From Microbacterium sp. CSI-V (GTDB lineage: Bacteria; Actinomycetota; Actinomycetes; Actinomycetales; Microbacteriaceae), in NCBI RefSeq assembly GCF_001984105.1, contig NZ_MTQM01000007.1:310001-374000 (forward strand): a stretch of DNA of 64,000 bases. Direction: 5' to 3'. The position numbers and the translations under genes were made by a program. The notes below the pieces were generated by a model that saw only the letters and a list, made by a program, of their open reading frames with translations, was not told where the DNA came from and did not search any database. This document shows positions 10,862 through 20,163 of the stretch, piece by piece. Numbering within the stretch: position 1 is the stretch's first letter; each line of letters opens with the position of its first letter.

Positions 10862-13695
10862 CGGTTACCTCCCCGGACGAGGCCGACGGTGCGCGGGGTG
10901 CGCCGGGCGACGCGTCGCGACGCGGCCGTCGGGACGGCCAGGAGCAGCGCGATGACGAGCACCGCGATCCATGCGGCCGCCACGAGTTGCTGCAGGCGGG
11001 TCTGGTTGGCGTCCAGCGCCGCGCGGGGCTCGACGCCGGACGTGACGCGCCACAGGTCGCCGCGGGCGGTGGCCCCCACGGCGTCGAGCGAGTCGCGCTG
11101 GTCGAGCGATGTCGCCGCCGTCAGTCGCGCTCCGCGGATCACGTCGTCCTCGCCCCCGGGTCCGGGCTCCAGCAGCACGAAGCCGATGCCTCGCGCCGCG
11201 AGGGCGGCCACGGCATCCTCCGACGACGGCGTGACGAGGTCGGCGGCGAGGGCTGCCAGCTCCTCGTCGGCGGGTCGCGCCTGCGTGCGCGTGGCATCGA
11301 GGGTGCTCTGGCCGCCGAGCGTCGCACTCCCACCCCACACGACGTCGACGCGGAGGCCGTCCGCGCGGGGGTCGAGCACGATCGTCGCGACGGACGTCGA
11401 ACCCCGCCCCTCCGCGGCGACGAAGGCGGGAAGGGTCGACACGGGGCCGTTGGTGAGCACGGCGCGCGAGGGGTCGGACGTCATCGCGGTGAGCGAGGGG
11501 GCCACGGCGACCGCGAGCGCCGCGAGGGTCAGCACGGCGGCGATCGGGCGCAGCACGCGGACGCGCTCGACGATCCCGGAGTCCAGCGCGGTGACGGCCG
11601 CCCCGACCACCCCGAGCCAGGCCAGGCTCAGCCCGGCCCCGGGCCAGAGAGGCACGGGTGTCGCATGGTCGAACGAGACGGCGACGCCGACGGCCGCGAA
11701 CGCCGTGGCCAGGCCCGTCGCGGCGATGAGGAGCAGCCCGGTCGCGGTGAGCCATCGCGGCGTGAGGACGGCGAGCAGTGCCAGGACCGCGAGCGGCGCA
11801 GCGAGCAGGGCGATCCACCACACCGGTCCTCCGGTGAGCGCCGCCCATCCCCCGGGGTCGGACGTGGGGAAGCCGGCCGCGAGGAGGGCGCGACCGAGCG
11901 GGTCGGCGGTGGCTTCGTCCCCCGCGAACGGGACGCCCGGGTCGGCCAGGAGTCCCCACGGATTGCCGAGTCTCACCTGCGTCCACACGAGCGGTGCGAA
12001 CACCACGATCGAGGGCACCAGGAGCCACACGACCCGGGCGATGCCCCGCGGCGCGACCAGTGCCACCACGACGAGCGCGGCCGACCACAGCACCACGACC
12101 GCCGGCGCGAGGGACGGGGCGCACGCGAGGACGGCGACGAGGAGGATGGATGCCGCCCCGGCGGGCGCCCATGATCGGTGCGCGACACTCGCGGCGAAGA
12201 AGAGCCAGGGCAGGAGCAGATGCAGGAGGAGCGGCGCGGGACGCCCCTCGACGAGGGCGGCCAGGAACGTGGGGGCGAGTGCCCAGGCGAGTGCGGCGGT
12301 GATGCGCAGCAGCGAGGACTCGGTCACGCGCGTCGCCGCGAACCACCCGCCCAGCACCGCGAGCGGCAGCGCCAGGATCCACAGCACGACGAGCGCGCGG
12401 GACGGTTCGGCCGGCGACAGCGAGCCGATGAGGGCGATCAGCGCCGAGAACGGGTCGGCGGGTCCCACGACGTCGAGACCGAGGGGACGGGCGCCCCACG
12501 CGGCGTCCTGCCACAGGCCCGCGACGGTCGCCCGCAGGGGCGCGAGGCCACCGCCTCCGAGCACCGGCCACGCGAGCAGCGGCGCGAACAGCAGCGCCGA
12601 AACCGCCAGCGCGCCGAGGACCACCCAGGCGCCGCCGCCGACGAAGAAGCGCAACTCCGACCGGACTGGCGCGTCGCTCTCGGCCGCATCGCCCTCCCAC
12701 CGCAGCCGCATCTCCGATCGGGAGACGCGCAGCGGGGCGATGCGGGACCATCCCACCGAGCGGACCGCCCGGATGCGGCGTCGCGCACGGGCGACCGCGG
12801 CCATCCGCGCCATCACCAGGAGGGTCGCGCCCCACTCGGGGGCGACCTTGTGCGGGACCTTCCCCACGAGGTGGACGATGGTGCGCCACAGCGCCAACGG
12901 CAGGAACGAGAGCCAGTGCAGGACGACCGCGGCGGCCGGCGCGTACGCCAGACGGCGATGCAGCTGCGCGGTGCGCTCGGCGAACGCGCGGCGCCGTGCG
13001 CGCTTGCGCCCGCGGGCCATGGCGGCCACGCCGTCGCCGGCGACGGCGACACGGGCCGCGGGGACGAGAGACACGCGGTCGGCGGCGAGGCGGGCGCGGA
13101 CGGCGAGGTCGAGCCCCTCGTCGGCACCCCCGAGCGCCGGGTCGAGGCCGCCGAGCGCCCGCCAGGAGTCACGATGGACGAGCATGCCGCGGACGTCGGC
13201 GCCCAGCACGTCCGCGTCCCCGTCGCGCTGACCCTGGTCCAGTTCGCCGGCGGCGAGCTCGACGGTGCGGCCGTACCGGGTCATGCTGACGCCGAGCGAG
13301 ACGATCTCGGCCGGGTCGTCCCACGCGACGAGCTTGGGGGCCGCCACGGCGAGCGAGGACGAGAGTTCCAGCGCGCCGGCGAGACGCAGGAGGGCGTCCG
13401 GATCGGGAGCGGTGTCCTGCGCGAGGAGCCAGACCGCGTCTCCGGTCAGTCGGGGCGTCGCGAGGGCCGTGGCCGCGGCGAAGGTCGTGCCGGCGGAGGC
13501 CGTGATGACGCCCTCGGCACCGGATGCCGCGGCGATGCGCGTCAGTGCGGGGTCGTTCCCGCACAGCACGATCGTGAGCGCGTCCACGGGGCGCGTCTGA
13601 GCGGCCAACGCTTCGAGGGTGCGCGTGAGGTGGGGGGCGGCGGGGATGCGGCCCTCGGGGCGGACCACGAGGACGGCGTGTACACGGGCGGGCAT
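10858..13695 (-). CDS. Family 2 glycosyltransferase fused to a large multi-pass membrane domain
   Basis: A 945-residue protein. Residues 1 to about 240 form a GT-A glycosyltransferase-like domain. The expected DxD-type motif is weak: AQDTAPDPDALL and LGGADEGLDLAVRARL occupy the usual places. Residues from about 310 on contain many hydrophobic segments with long loops, the layout of a polyprenyl-linked sugar handling protein, and a final membrane helix lies near the C-terminus. Orthologues sit between whiB and DUF5719 in many actinobacteria. It probably modifies an envelope glycan. The substrate is unknown and the catalytic residues are not clear enough to be sure the GT domain is active. A TAGGCT element lies 9 nt before the ATG. 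Confidence 0.75.
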   Translation of the reverse strand: MPARVHAVLVVRPEGRIPAAPHLTRTLEALAAQTRPVDALTIVLCGNDPALTRIAAASGAEGVITASAGTTFAAATALATPRLTGDAVWLLAQDTAPDPDALLRLAGALELSSSLAVAAPKLVAWDDPAEIVSLGVSMTRYGRTVELAAGELDQGQRDGDADVLGADVRGMLVHRDSWRALGGLDPALGGADEGLDLAVRARLAADRVSLVPAARVAVAGDGVAAMARGRKRARRRAFAERTAQLHRRLAYAPAAAVVLHWLSFLPLALWRTIVHLVGKVPHKVAPEWGATLLVMARMAAVARARRRIRAVRSVGWSRIAPLRVSRSEMRLRWEGDAAESDAPVRSELRFFVGGGAWVVLGALAVSALLFAPLLAWPVLGGGGLAPLRATVAGLWQDAAWGARPLGLDVVGPADPFSALIALIGSLSPAEPSRALVVLWILALPLAVLGGWFAATRVTESSLLRITAALAWALAPTFLAALVEGRPAPLLLHLLLPWLFFAASVAHRSWAPAGAASILLVAVLACAPSLAPAVVVLWSAALVVVALVAPRGIARVVWLLVPSIVVFAPLVWTQVRLGNPWGLLADPGVPFAGDEATADPLGRALLAAGFPTSDPGGWAALTGGPVWWIALLAAPLAVLALLAVLTPRWLTATGLLLIAATGLATAFAAVGVAVSFDHATPVPLWPGAGLSLAWLGVVGAAVTALDSGIVERVRVLRPIAAVLTLAALAVAVAPSLTAMTSDPSRAVLTNGPVSTLPAFVAAEGRGSTSVATIVLDPRADGLRVDVVWGGSATLGGQSTLDATRTQARPADEELAALAADLVTPSSEDAVAALAARGIGFVLLEPGPGGEDDVIRGARLTAATSLDQRDSLDAVGATARGDLWRVTSGVEPRAALDANQTRLQQLVAAAWIAVLVIALLLAVPTAASRRVARRTPRTVGLVRGGNR

Positions 13696-13704
13696 GGCGT
13701 GGTC

Positions 13705-13710
13705 AGCCTA
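13705..13710 (-). promoter_or_regulatory. -10 element (TAGGCT) for the GT2-membrane gene
   Basis: TAGGCT on the minus strand, 9 nt before the ATG at 13695, in the same CCTAGGCTGACC context as the promoter of DUF3499. The 93-bp gap to whiB also holds a short GC-rich hairpin TCCGCG-TT-CGCGGA at 13721-13734, which might end whiB transcription. Confidence 0.5.
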
Positions 13711-13788
13711 GGCGGGGCGCTCCGCGTTCGCGGACGCCGCGCCGATTCGCAGCGGATCCCTCAGGAAGCGGACCGAGGATGCCGGAGG

Positions 13789-14112
13789 TCAGGCGCGACG
13801 CTTGAGCTTGCGGCGCTCGCGCTCGCTGAGACCGCCCCAGATTCCGAAGCGCTCGTCGTTCTGCAGGGCGTACTCGAGGCACTCGGACTTCACGTCGCAC
13901 GAGGTGCAGATGCGCTTGGCGTCGCGGGTCGAGCCGCCCTTCTCCGGGAAGAAGGCCTCGGGGTCCGTCTGAGAGCACAGGGCGTCGGTCTGCCAGGCGA
14001 GGGTGTTCTCTTCGACGGAGTCGATGTCGCGTCGGACACCCGGGACCCCCAGGTCGACCGGATCGACGAACCAGTTGTCCGGGACACCGGACCGGTACTG
14101 CGATGTCGCCAT
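13789..14112 (-). CDS. whiB2: WhiB-family iron-sulfur transcription factor (WhiB2/WhmD-like)
   Basis: A 107-residue WhiB protein. Cys46, Cys69, Cys72 and Cys78 form the C-x22-CxxC-x5-C cluster-binding pattern for a [4Fe-4S] cluster. The G[IV]WGG turn is at 90-94 and the basic DNA-contacting tail is ERERRKLKRRA. Its neighbourhood (DUF3499, zincin-like, manA) is that of M. tuberculosis whiB2, which works in cell division and septum formation, so the WhiB2/WhmD class is favoured. The protein usually acts with the primary sigma factor. A well-spaced -35/-10 promoter lies about 50-75 nt upstream, leaving an untranslated leader of about 40 nt, unlike the leaderless neighbours. Confidence 0.92.
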   Translation of the reverse strand: MATSQYRSGVPDNWFVDPVDLGVPGVRRDIDSVEENTLAWQTDALCSQTDPEAFFPEKGGSTRDAKRICTSCDVKSECLEYALQNDERFGIWGGLSERERRKLKRRA

Positions 14113-14159
14113 CTCGCCCTCCCCCTCGTTCGATCCCCTGACGCTGGCGCGTACCAGTA

Positions 14160-14188
14160 ATTACACCCGTGTCATTCGGATTGGTCAA
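14160..14188 (-). promoter_or_regulatory. -35/-10 promoter of whiB
   Basis: On the minus strand TTGACC (14188-14183) is followed by exactly 17 nt and then TGTAAT (14165-14160), close to the vegetative sigma consensus. This is one of the few promoters in the window with a recognisable -35 element, and it leaves a leader upstream of the ATG at 14112. The region 14189-14251 shows nothing else clear. Confidence 0.65.
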
Positions 14189-14251
14189 GTCGCGGATCGT
14201 AAACCCTCAACGGCGAGGTGAACCTTCACGACGCCCCATCGGCGTGTCGCG

Positions 14252-15412
14252 TCACTCCCCGGGCATCGCGACGAAGACCTCGCCGTGCTCGACCGACAGG
14301 GGCGACTCGTCGGGCGTGATCACCGCAGCGTGTCCCGGGCTCAGAGTGACGCTCGCCCCGGAGGCACCGGTGACGACGGCCTCTCCCCCCACCGCGAGGG
14401 CGATCGAGACGCCCGCGAGGGCCACCCTGCCCGACGCGTCGCCGGGCACGTGGGCGAGGGCGAAATCGGGGATGCCGGGGGCGAAGATCTCCGCGCCCGC
14501 CTCGCCGGGGCGGGGAGCGAGCACGGGGGGAGCGGCGGGACGGAATTCCACGAGCCCGAGGAGCTCCGGCACGTCGATGTGCTTGGGCGTCAGTCCACCG
14601 CGCAGCACGTTGTCGCTGGCGGCCATGATCTCCACACCGAGGCCGGCGACGTAGGCGTGCAGCACGCCCGCGGGGACGAAGATCGCCTCGCCGCGGCGCA
14701 GCTCGACGAGGTTCATCAGCAGGGCGACGACGATGCCCGGATCCCCGGGGTAGGCGGCATCCAGATCGCGGACGAGGCGGAGCTCCCCCGAGAACTCCTC
14801 GGACTCCACGGATGCCGCGGCCGAGACGATCTGCTCGATCGCCGAGGCATCGGCCTCACCGAGCGCCCACGCGATCGCCGCGCGGAGAGCGGCGGCCGGG
14901 TCGTCGGCATCCAGCAACCCGCTGAGGGTCCGCACACCGTCGCCCGTCCCGAGCGCGGCGACCAGACGACGCGTCGCGTCGATGTCGCGGAGCCCCGCGA
15001 GCGCGGTGAACGTGTCGCTCAGGGCGACGATGACCTCGGGCTTGTGGTTGTCGTCCTTGTAGTTGCGGTGACCGGCGTCGCGCGGCACGCCCGCTGCCTC
15101 TTCGCGGGCGAAGCCCGCGACGGCCTGATCCTTCGACGGGTGCACCTGGATCGACAGCGGCGCCCCCGCCGCCAGGAGCTTCAGCAGATACGGCAGCCGC
15201 GCCGGCACGCCCGCGGCGCCCGCGTGGGCGCCCAGCCACGCATCGAGGGTCCGATCGGAGCCGTCGTGCACGAGCGCCGGCGACCCGGGGTGGTCGCCGA
15301 ACCACACTTCGGCCTCCGGGGAGCCGGACGGCGCCCGTCCCTCGAGGCCGGCGATGAGCGTGGAGCTGCCCCAGGCGTAGTCGCGGGGGGTGTTCGAGAT
15401 CTCGATCAGCAC
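14252..15412 (-). CDS. manA: Mannose-6-phosphate isomerase, class I
   Basis: A 386-residue type I phosphomannose isomerase that interconverts fructose-6-phosphate and mannose-6-phosphate, feeding GDP-mannose for envelope glycans. The zinc-site motifs are in order: IQVHPSKDQA (Gln and His ligands), a Glu in DDNHKPEVI, and a His in VPAGVLHAY. The C-terminal part forms the second cupin half, with GLGVEIMAASDNVLRGG conserved. The GTG at 15412 was chosen because it gives the canonical start (LIEISNTPRDYAWGS) and has a TAGGCT element 7 nt upstream. It corresponds to Rv3255c in the conserved block. Confidence 0.93.
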   Translation of the reverse strand: MLIEISNTPRDYAWGSSTLIAGLEGRAPSGSPEAEVWFGDHPGSPALVHDGSDRTLDAWLGAHAGAAGVPARLPYLLKLLAAGAPLSIQVHPSKDQAVAGFAREEAAGVPRDAGHRNYKDDNHKPEVIVALSDTFTALAGLRDIDATRRLVAALGTGDGVRTLSGLLDADDPAAALRAAIAWALGEADASAIEQIVSAAASVESEEFSGELRLVRDLDAAYPGDPGIVVALLMNLVELRRGEAIFVPAGVLHAYVAGLGVEIMAASDNVLRGGLTPKHIDVPELLGLVEFRPAAPPVLAPRPGEAGAEIFAPGIPDFALAHVPGDASGRVALAGVSIALAVGGEAVVTGASGASVTLSPGHAAVITPDESPLSVEHGEVFVAMPGE

Positions 15413-15419
15413 GGGCGTC

Positions 15420-15425
15420 AGCCTA
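15420..15425 (-). promoter_or_regulatory. Leaderless -10 element (TAGGCT) for manA
   Basis: TAGGCT on the minus strand, then 7 nt, then the GTG at 15412. It supports the GTG start and a message without a leader. Confidence 0.6.
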
Positions 15426-15460
15426 GCGTCGGCACCCTGGGCGCCCGTATCCGCGAAGGG

Positions 15461-15466
15461 TAGCCT
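15461..15466 (+). promoter_or_regulatory. -10 element (TAGCCT) at the left end of the glycopolymer locus
   Basis: TAGCCT lies 9 nt upstream of the ATG at 15476, in the 63-bp gap between manA and the first polymerase-like gene. A GAGGA string between it and the ATG could serve as a weak ribosome binding site. Confidence 0.45.
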
Positions 15467-15475
15467 GAGGACACC

Positions 15476-16876
15476 ATGGCGATGTACACCAGTCACCCGG
15501 TCTCGGCCCTGCCGACGGCTCCGCCGCGCGAGACCACCGGGCACCTCCTCCTCCGCGCCTGGTGCGTCTTCGTGCTCTTCCTCGCCCTTGGCGGAGTCGG
15601 CGTGATCAACGCCGTCGGCCCGACCGTGGCGGGCGTCGTCGTGGTCGCGTCGGCGCTGGTGTCGGCCGTCGTCTGGACCGTCGTCCGCCCCCCGGTCGCC
15701 GTGCGGCGCCTGCCGTTCCTCGCGTTCGGGTACGTCGCGTGGGCCGGGCTCTCGATCCTGTGGAGCGCGTGGCCGGCGGCATCCGTGCTCACCTGGCTGC
15801 TGCTCGCCGTCACCACGTTCCAGGGCCTCTTCGTCGGCGCCGTCCTGACCTGGCGCGATGTGGTGGGGGCGGTGGCCTCGGCCGCCAAGTGGGTCGTGGG
15901 GCTCTCGCTGCTGTTCGAGCTGGCCGTGTCGATCTTCGTCCAGGGCCCGATCCTGCCCGGTTTCGTACGGCCCGAAGGCCGGATGGACCCCATCGTCTAC
16001 TGGTCGCGCGACAACCTCTTCGACGGCGGTCGGATCCAGGGCATCTTCGGCAACGCCAACCTGCTGGGCGCGGCGATGCTCCTCGCGATCATCGTCTTCG
16101 CCATCCGCTACGCCGCGCGGGCCCCCCGCCGGTCGCTGCTGTGGGGCTGGATCGCGATCGCCGCATTCCTCCTCGTCCGGGCCGGCTCCGCCACGACCGT
16201 CGTCGCCGCGGCGTTCGTCGTGCTGGTGCTCGCGACGGTCCTGGTCATGCGCACGGCACGCCGCCCCGGCGAGCGCACGCGGTGGTACGTCCTCTACGCG
16301 CTCGTGGGTGTCGGCGGCGGGGCGGCTCTGTGGTTCGGTCGCGACAGCGTGTTCGGCGCGCTCGGGAGGGATGCCGATCTCACCGGGCGTGAAGGGATCT
16401 GGGCCGACGTGCTGGCGCGGGCCGATCAGCATCCGTTCATCGGGTGGGGGTTCTCCACGCCCTGGATCTCGTCCGAACCGCTCATCGACGGGTGGATCGT
16501 GGATCACGGGCAGACCGTGGTTCAGGCGCACAGCATGTGGCTCGACGCGTACTTCCAACTCGGCGGGGTCGGCGTCGTGCTCCTGGCTCTGGTGTTCCTC
16601 GCCTACGTGTGGAGATCGTGGTTCTTCGCGATCGACCGCCCCCGCTGGGATCTGCGCGCCGACCGGCCCTACTCCCCCCTCACCCTGCTCCCGACGCTCG
16701 TCGGCGCCCTCCTCGTCGTCCAGGGCCTCACCGAGTCGACCCCGCTGCTGTTGTGGGGCTGGATGCTGGTGGTGCTCTTCGGGTCGAAGATCAAGCAGTC
16801 GCCCCTGCTGGGCGTCGGACCTGCCGAGCAGAGCATCGCGATCGAACGCGGCGAACCCCAGAGATCGGGGACGTGA
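15476..16876 (+). CDS. O-antigen ligase/polymerase-like (Wzy/WaaL) membrane protein 1
   Basis: A 466-residue multi-pass protein with the Wzy_C (O-antigen ligase) pattern: alternating hydrophobic helices, a motif region with NANLLGAAML near residue 190, and a large loop with GREGIWADVLARADQHPFIGWGF (residues about 300-325), the usual place of the conserved R-x-x-W...G-x-G segment. Such proteins polymerise or transfer lipid-linked glycans outside the membrane. It overlaps the next gene, a second member of the same family, by 4 bp (GTGA), so the two are made together. Whether each is a polymerase or a ligase cannot be read from sequence. Confidence 0.82.
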   Translation: MAMYTSHPVSALPTAPPRETTGHLLLRAWCVFVLFLALGGVGVINAVGPTVAGVVVVASALVSAVVWTVVRPPVAVRRLPFLAFGYVAWAGLSILWSAWPAASVLTWLLLAVTTFQGLFVGAVLTWRDVVGAVASAAKWVVGLSLLFELAVSIFVQGPILPGFVRPEGRMDPIVYWSRDNLFDGGRIQGIFGNANLLGAAMLLAIIVFAIRYAARAPRRSLLWGWIAIAAFLLVRAGSATTVVAAAFVVLVLATVLVMRTARRPGERTRWYVLYALVGVGGGAALWFGRDSVFGALGRDADLTGREGIWADVLARADQHPFIGWGFSTPWISSEPLIDGWIVDHGQTVVQAHSMWLDAYFQLGGVGVVLLALVFLAYVWRSWFFAIDRPRWDLRADRPYSPLTLLPTLVGALLVVQGLTESTPLLLWGWMLVVLFGSKIKQSPLLGVGPAEQSIAIERGEPQRSGT

Positions 16877-18204
16877 GCGACGCACGGCCCGCGATGCGTC
16901 CGGACCCCCGGACCCTCCTGGCCTCGGCGGAGCTCGCACGGGCGTTCACCCTCACGGTGTTCGCCGCGACGTTCGGCGCCCCGGCGATCCGCGGTGCCGC
17001 GGGCGACGTCACGTACGCGACGATCCTCGCGGCCCTCTGTCTGCTCGGCGGCGCGATGCTCGTCACCCGACGCCGCGAGATCGAGGTGCTTCATCTGGCA
17101 CCGACCACGCTCGTCTTCCTCATCCTCTGGGCCGGCGCGAGCGTCCTGTGGAGCACAGACGCGCTCCGCAGCCTCGCCGGCTGGGCAGCGCTCCTGGGTG
17201 TCTCGTTCCTCGGCGTCGTCGTGGGGCACGTGCGCGACGCGCACCAGAGCGTGCGGGCGCTGGGCGACGTGCTGCGCTGGCTGCTCGCGGCATCCCTGGT
17301 GCTCGAGGTGCTCAGCGGCATCCTGTGGGACACCCCCATCCCGTTCCTCGGCATCCAGGGCGACATCGCCGAGCTCGGCCCCGTGCAGGGGCTCTTCGGC
17401 AGCCGCAACGATCTGGGCGTCGTGACCGTCGTGGCGCTGCTGACCTTCCTGGTGGAGTGGCGCACGCGTTCGGTCCGTCCCGCGACGGCGGTGTCCTCGG
17501 TGATCCTCGCGGCGCTGCTGGCCGTCTTGAGCGGCTCACCGACCGTCGTCGTCGTCGCTGCGGCGACGGCGATCGCCGCCGCGGCGCTCACGTCCGTCCG
17601 CGCGCTCCCCGCGCGCCGCCGCCGGGCCGTGCAGATCGGCCTCGGACTCGCACTCGTCGTCCTGTCCGCCCTCGCCTGGGCGCAACGCTTCGCGATCGCC
17701 GCCGCGCTGGACGGCCGCGCCGATCTGTCCGTGCGCACCGACCTGTGGGGCGAGATCCTCCGCCTCTCCGACGATCGGCCCGTGGTGGGTTTCGGCTGGT
17801 TCGGCCCGTGGGACCCCGCCGACGCTCCCTTCAGCACCCTCAACTTCACCCTCGGCCAGCAGCACGCTTCGGCATTGAACGCCTTCCTCGACGTCCTCCT
17901 GCAGCTGGGGTGGGTCGGCCTCCTCGTCTTCCTCGTCCTGTGCGCCCTCGCTCTCGCGCGGAGCTGGCTCGTCGCCGGCGAGCGGCGTTCGGTGGTCCAC
18001 ACGTGGGCACCGCTGACCCTCGTGGTCCTGCTGACGGTGTCCGTGTTCGAGAGCTCGGTGCTCTCGGGTGCGGGGCTGCTGCTGCTCGTCCTGTGCGCCG
18101 TCCGCGCCGGCCAGTCGCGCTCGTGGCGCGAGCGTCTGGAGCGCGTCCCCGAACCCCCGGACGGCCCGGCCCGCACTCAGGGGGGTCGGGAGAGCGCCGG
18201 GTAG
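16873..18204 (+). CDS. O-antigen ligase/polymerase-like (Wzy/WaaL) membrane protein 2
   Basis: A 443-residue paralogue of the preceding protein, with the same landmarks: GLFGSRNDLGVVTVVALLTF in the first half, and RTDLWGEILRLSDDRPVVGFGWFG in the large loop. Overall identity to its neighbour appears low by eye, so this is an old duplication or two separate acquisitions. The GTG start overlaps the preceding stop by 4 bp. The last 30 residues are polar and cytoplasmic. A tandem pair suggests two polymers, or one polymerase plus one ligase. Confidence 0.82.
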   Translation: MSDARPAMRPDPRTLLASAELARAFTLTVFAATFGAPAIRGAAGDVTYATILAALCLLGGAMLVTRRREIEVLHLAPTTLVFLILWAGASVLWSTDALRSLAGWAALLGVSFLGVVVGHVRDAHQSVRALGDVLRWLLAASLVLEVLSGILWDTPIPFLGIQGDIAELGPVQGLFGSRNDLGVVTVVALLTFLVEWRTRSVRPATAVSSVILAALLAVLSGSPTVVVVAAATAIAAAALTSVRALPARRRRAVQIGLGLALVVLSALAWAQRFAIAAALDGRADLSVRTDLWGEILRLSDDRPVVGFGWFGPWDPADAPFSTLNFTLGQQHASALNAFLDVLLQLGWVGLLVFLVLCALALARSWLVAGERRSVVHTWAPLTLVVLLTVSVFESSVLSGAGLLLLVLCAVRAGQSRSWRERLERVPEPPDGPARTQGGRESAG

Positions 18205-18207
18205 ACT
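18202..18207 (+). promoter_or_regulatory. Possible -10 element (TAGACT) for the glfT2-glfT1 operon
   Basis: TAGACT overlaps the TAG stop of the preceding gene and lies about 45 nt before the glfT2 GTG. No -35 was recognised. Weak evidence, listed because the 48-bp gap and the change of pathway suggest a separate transcript. Confidence 0.35.
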
Positions 18208-18252
18208 GCGGGCTGGCCGCGACGGCCTGCGCCTCCGACGAAAGATCCCTTC

Positions 18253-20163
18253 GTGACGTACACCCTGCAGAACGCGGTGCTTCCGCTCGACCGCGATCCC
18301 GATCTCCTCCCCCTGTACGTCGACCCCGAGACGTGGTCGACCATCGACGAGGAGCCGGTCCGGGTCACCAACGTCGCGCAGCTGAGCAACGTGCTCGACC
18401 GCCACCGCGCCCGCATCGTCGCGGGCCGACGCGTCTCGTTCGGCACCTACTTCAACGCCTTCCCCGCGTCGTACTGGCAGCACTGGACGGCCGTGCGCGA
18501 TGTACGCCTGACCGTTCGCACGTCGGGGGATGCCACGATCCTGGTGTACCGCTCCAACGGCGGGGGGACCAGGCAGCGGATCGAGACGCGCGAGGTCCGC
18601 GGCGAGGCCGCGACCTCGTTCGATCTGGTTCTCGACCAGTACAGCGACGGCGGGTGGATCTGGTTCGACGTGGCCGCCGACCGCACGGACGCGATGTTCG
18701 AGGGCGCGGAGTGGACCACCGAGCAGGAGCCCGTCCGCGCGGGCAAGGCCAGCATCGGGATCACCACGTACAACAAGCCCGACTACTGCGTGACGACGCT
18801 CGCGGCCCTCGCGGACGCGCCGGACGTCCTCGACGTGGTCGATCGCGTCTTCCTGATCGACCAGGGCACCGACCTCGTCACCGACCAGGCCGCGTACCCC
18901 GAGGTCGCGGAGCGGCTGGGCGAGACCCTGCAGATCGTGCGGCAGCCCAACCTCGGCGGGTCCGGCGGGTTCGCCCGCGCGATGGTCGAGACCCTCGCGC
19001 GCCCCGAGAGCGAATTCGTCCAGCTCCTCGACGACGACGTGCGCATCGAGCCCGAGTCGATCCGCCGCTCGGTCGTGTTCGGTCGCTACGCCTCGGTTCC
19101 CACGATCGTCGGCGCGCACATGTTCGACCTGCTCGACCGCCCCAAGCTCCACGCGTGGGCCGAGGTCGTCGACGACGAGCCGTTCATGTGGCGCGCCCTG
19201 TTCCAGGAGCGCCTGCCCCACGACTTCAGTGTCGCGAACCTGCGGCAGTCGCCCATGCTGCACATGCGCCTCGACGCCGACTACAACGGCTGGTGGATGT
19301 GCCTGATCCCGACCAGCATCCTGCGCGAGATCGGCCTGTCGCTCCCGGCGTTCATCAAGTGGGACGACGCCGAGTTCTGCGTCCGGGCACGGGATGCCGG
19401 CTACCCGACGGTCTCCATGCCCGGCGTGGCCCTGTGGCACGTCTCGTGGGTCGGCAAGGACGACTCGATCGACTGGCAGGCCTACTTCCACGCCCGCAAC
19501 CGGATCGTCGCCGCGCTCCTGCACTCGCGGTCCCCCCTCGGAGGCACCCTGATCCGCCACAGCCGACGGGTCGACCTCAAGCACCTCATGATGATGCAGT
19601 ACTACCCCGTCGAGCTGCGCCACCGGGCGTTGCGTGACGTGCTGTCCGGCCCTGCGCACATGCGCGAGACTCTCGCCCGCGCCATGCCCGAGGCCCGTCT
19701 CATCGCGCAGAAGCACCCCGAGACGCGCATCCACAAGGATTCAGGCGTCCCGCTGCGCTCCCGCCGCGGGCGCCAGGTCTTCAAGCGGCTCAAGAAGAAC
19801 CAGTTCGACAGCCCCACGGGCCTGGCCCTGCGCACCTTCACGCTGCGCACCCTCGTGTCGCACTGGTTCCATACGCCCCGTCCCGAGAACGTCGCACAGC
19901 CCGAGGTGGAGTTCGGCAAGGGCGACGCCCACTGGTGGCGTATCCCGCTGTACGACAGCGCCCTCGTCAGCGCCGCCGACGGCTCCGGCAAGAACATCTA
20001 CACGCGCGACCGCGCGCAGTTCCGCCGAATGCTGCTGGACTCCGTGCGCCTGCACCGACGGCTGCAGCGGGAGTGGCCGCGGCTCTCGCGCCAGTACCGT
20101 GACGCCCTCCCCGACCTCACGTCCGAGGCGCAGTGGCGCGCGACCTTCGAGGAGCGTGCGTGA
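18253..20163 (+). CDS. glfT2: GlfT2-like processive galactofuranosyltransferase
   Basis: A 636-residue GT2 enzyme, nearly the length of mycobacterial GlfT2. An N-terminal beta-sandwich of about 160 residues precedes the GT-A domain. The key residues fall where they do in M. tuberculosis GlfT2: metal-binding DDD at 260-262 (LLDDDV), acceptor-site WW at 347-348 (GWWMCL), DD at 371-372 (KWDDAEF, including the presumed catalytic base) and His396 (WHVSW). GlfT2 extends a galactan with alternating beta-1,5 and beta-1,6 galactofuranose from UDP-Galf, which the nearby Glf would supply. The C-terminal helical region is present. The GTG start was chosen from the MTYTLQNAVLP opening. Its stop overlaps glfT1 by 4 bp. 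Confidence 0.92.
   Translation: MTYTLQNAVLPLDRDPDLLPLYVDPETWSTIDEEPVRVTNVAQLSNVLDRHRARIVAGRRVSFGTYFNAFPASYWQHWTAVRDVRLTVRTSGDATILVYRSNGGGTRQRIETREVRGEAATSFDLVLDQYSDGGWIWFDVAADRTDAMFEGAEWTTEQEPVRAGKASIGITTYNKPDYCVTTLAALADAPDVLDVVDRVFLIDQGTDLVTDQAAYPEVAERLGETLQIVRQPNLGGSGGFARAMVETLARPESEFVQLLDDDVRIEPESIRRSVVFGRYASVPTIVGAHMFDLLDRPKLHAWAEVVDDEPFMWRALFQERLPHDFSVANLRQSPMLHMRLDADYNGWWMCLIPTSILREIGLSLPAFIKWDDAEFCVRARDAGYPTVSMPGVALWHVSWVGKDDSIDWQAYFHARNRIVAALLHSRSPLGGTLIRHSRRVDLKHLMMMQYYPVELRHRALRDVLSGPAHMRETLARAMPEARLIAQKHPETRIHKDSGVPLRSRRGRQVFKRLKKNQFDSPTGLALRTFTLRTLVSHWFHTPRPENVAQPEVEFGKGDAHWWRIPLYDSALVSAADGSGKNIYTRDRAQFRRMLLDSVRLHRRLQREWPRLSRQYRDALPDLTSEAQWRATFEERA

Noticed and set aside
9842..13231. 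1129-codon open frame antisense to DUF5719 and the GT2-membrane gene
   Set aside because: No recognisable domain, Arg/Ser/Thr-rich shadow composition, and it crosses the boundary of two real coupled genes.
15858..19637. 1259-codon open frame overlapping the two polymerase-like genes and glfT2
   Set aside because: A frame-shifted shadow: extreme Arg/Pro content and no domain, while the competing frames encode clear families.
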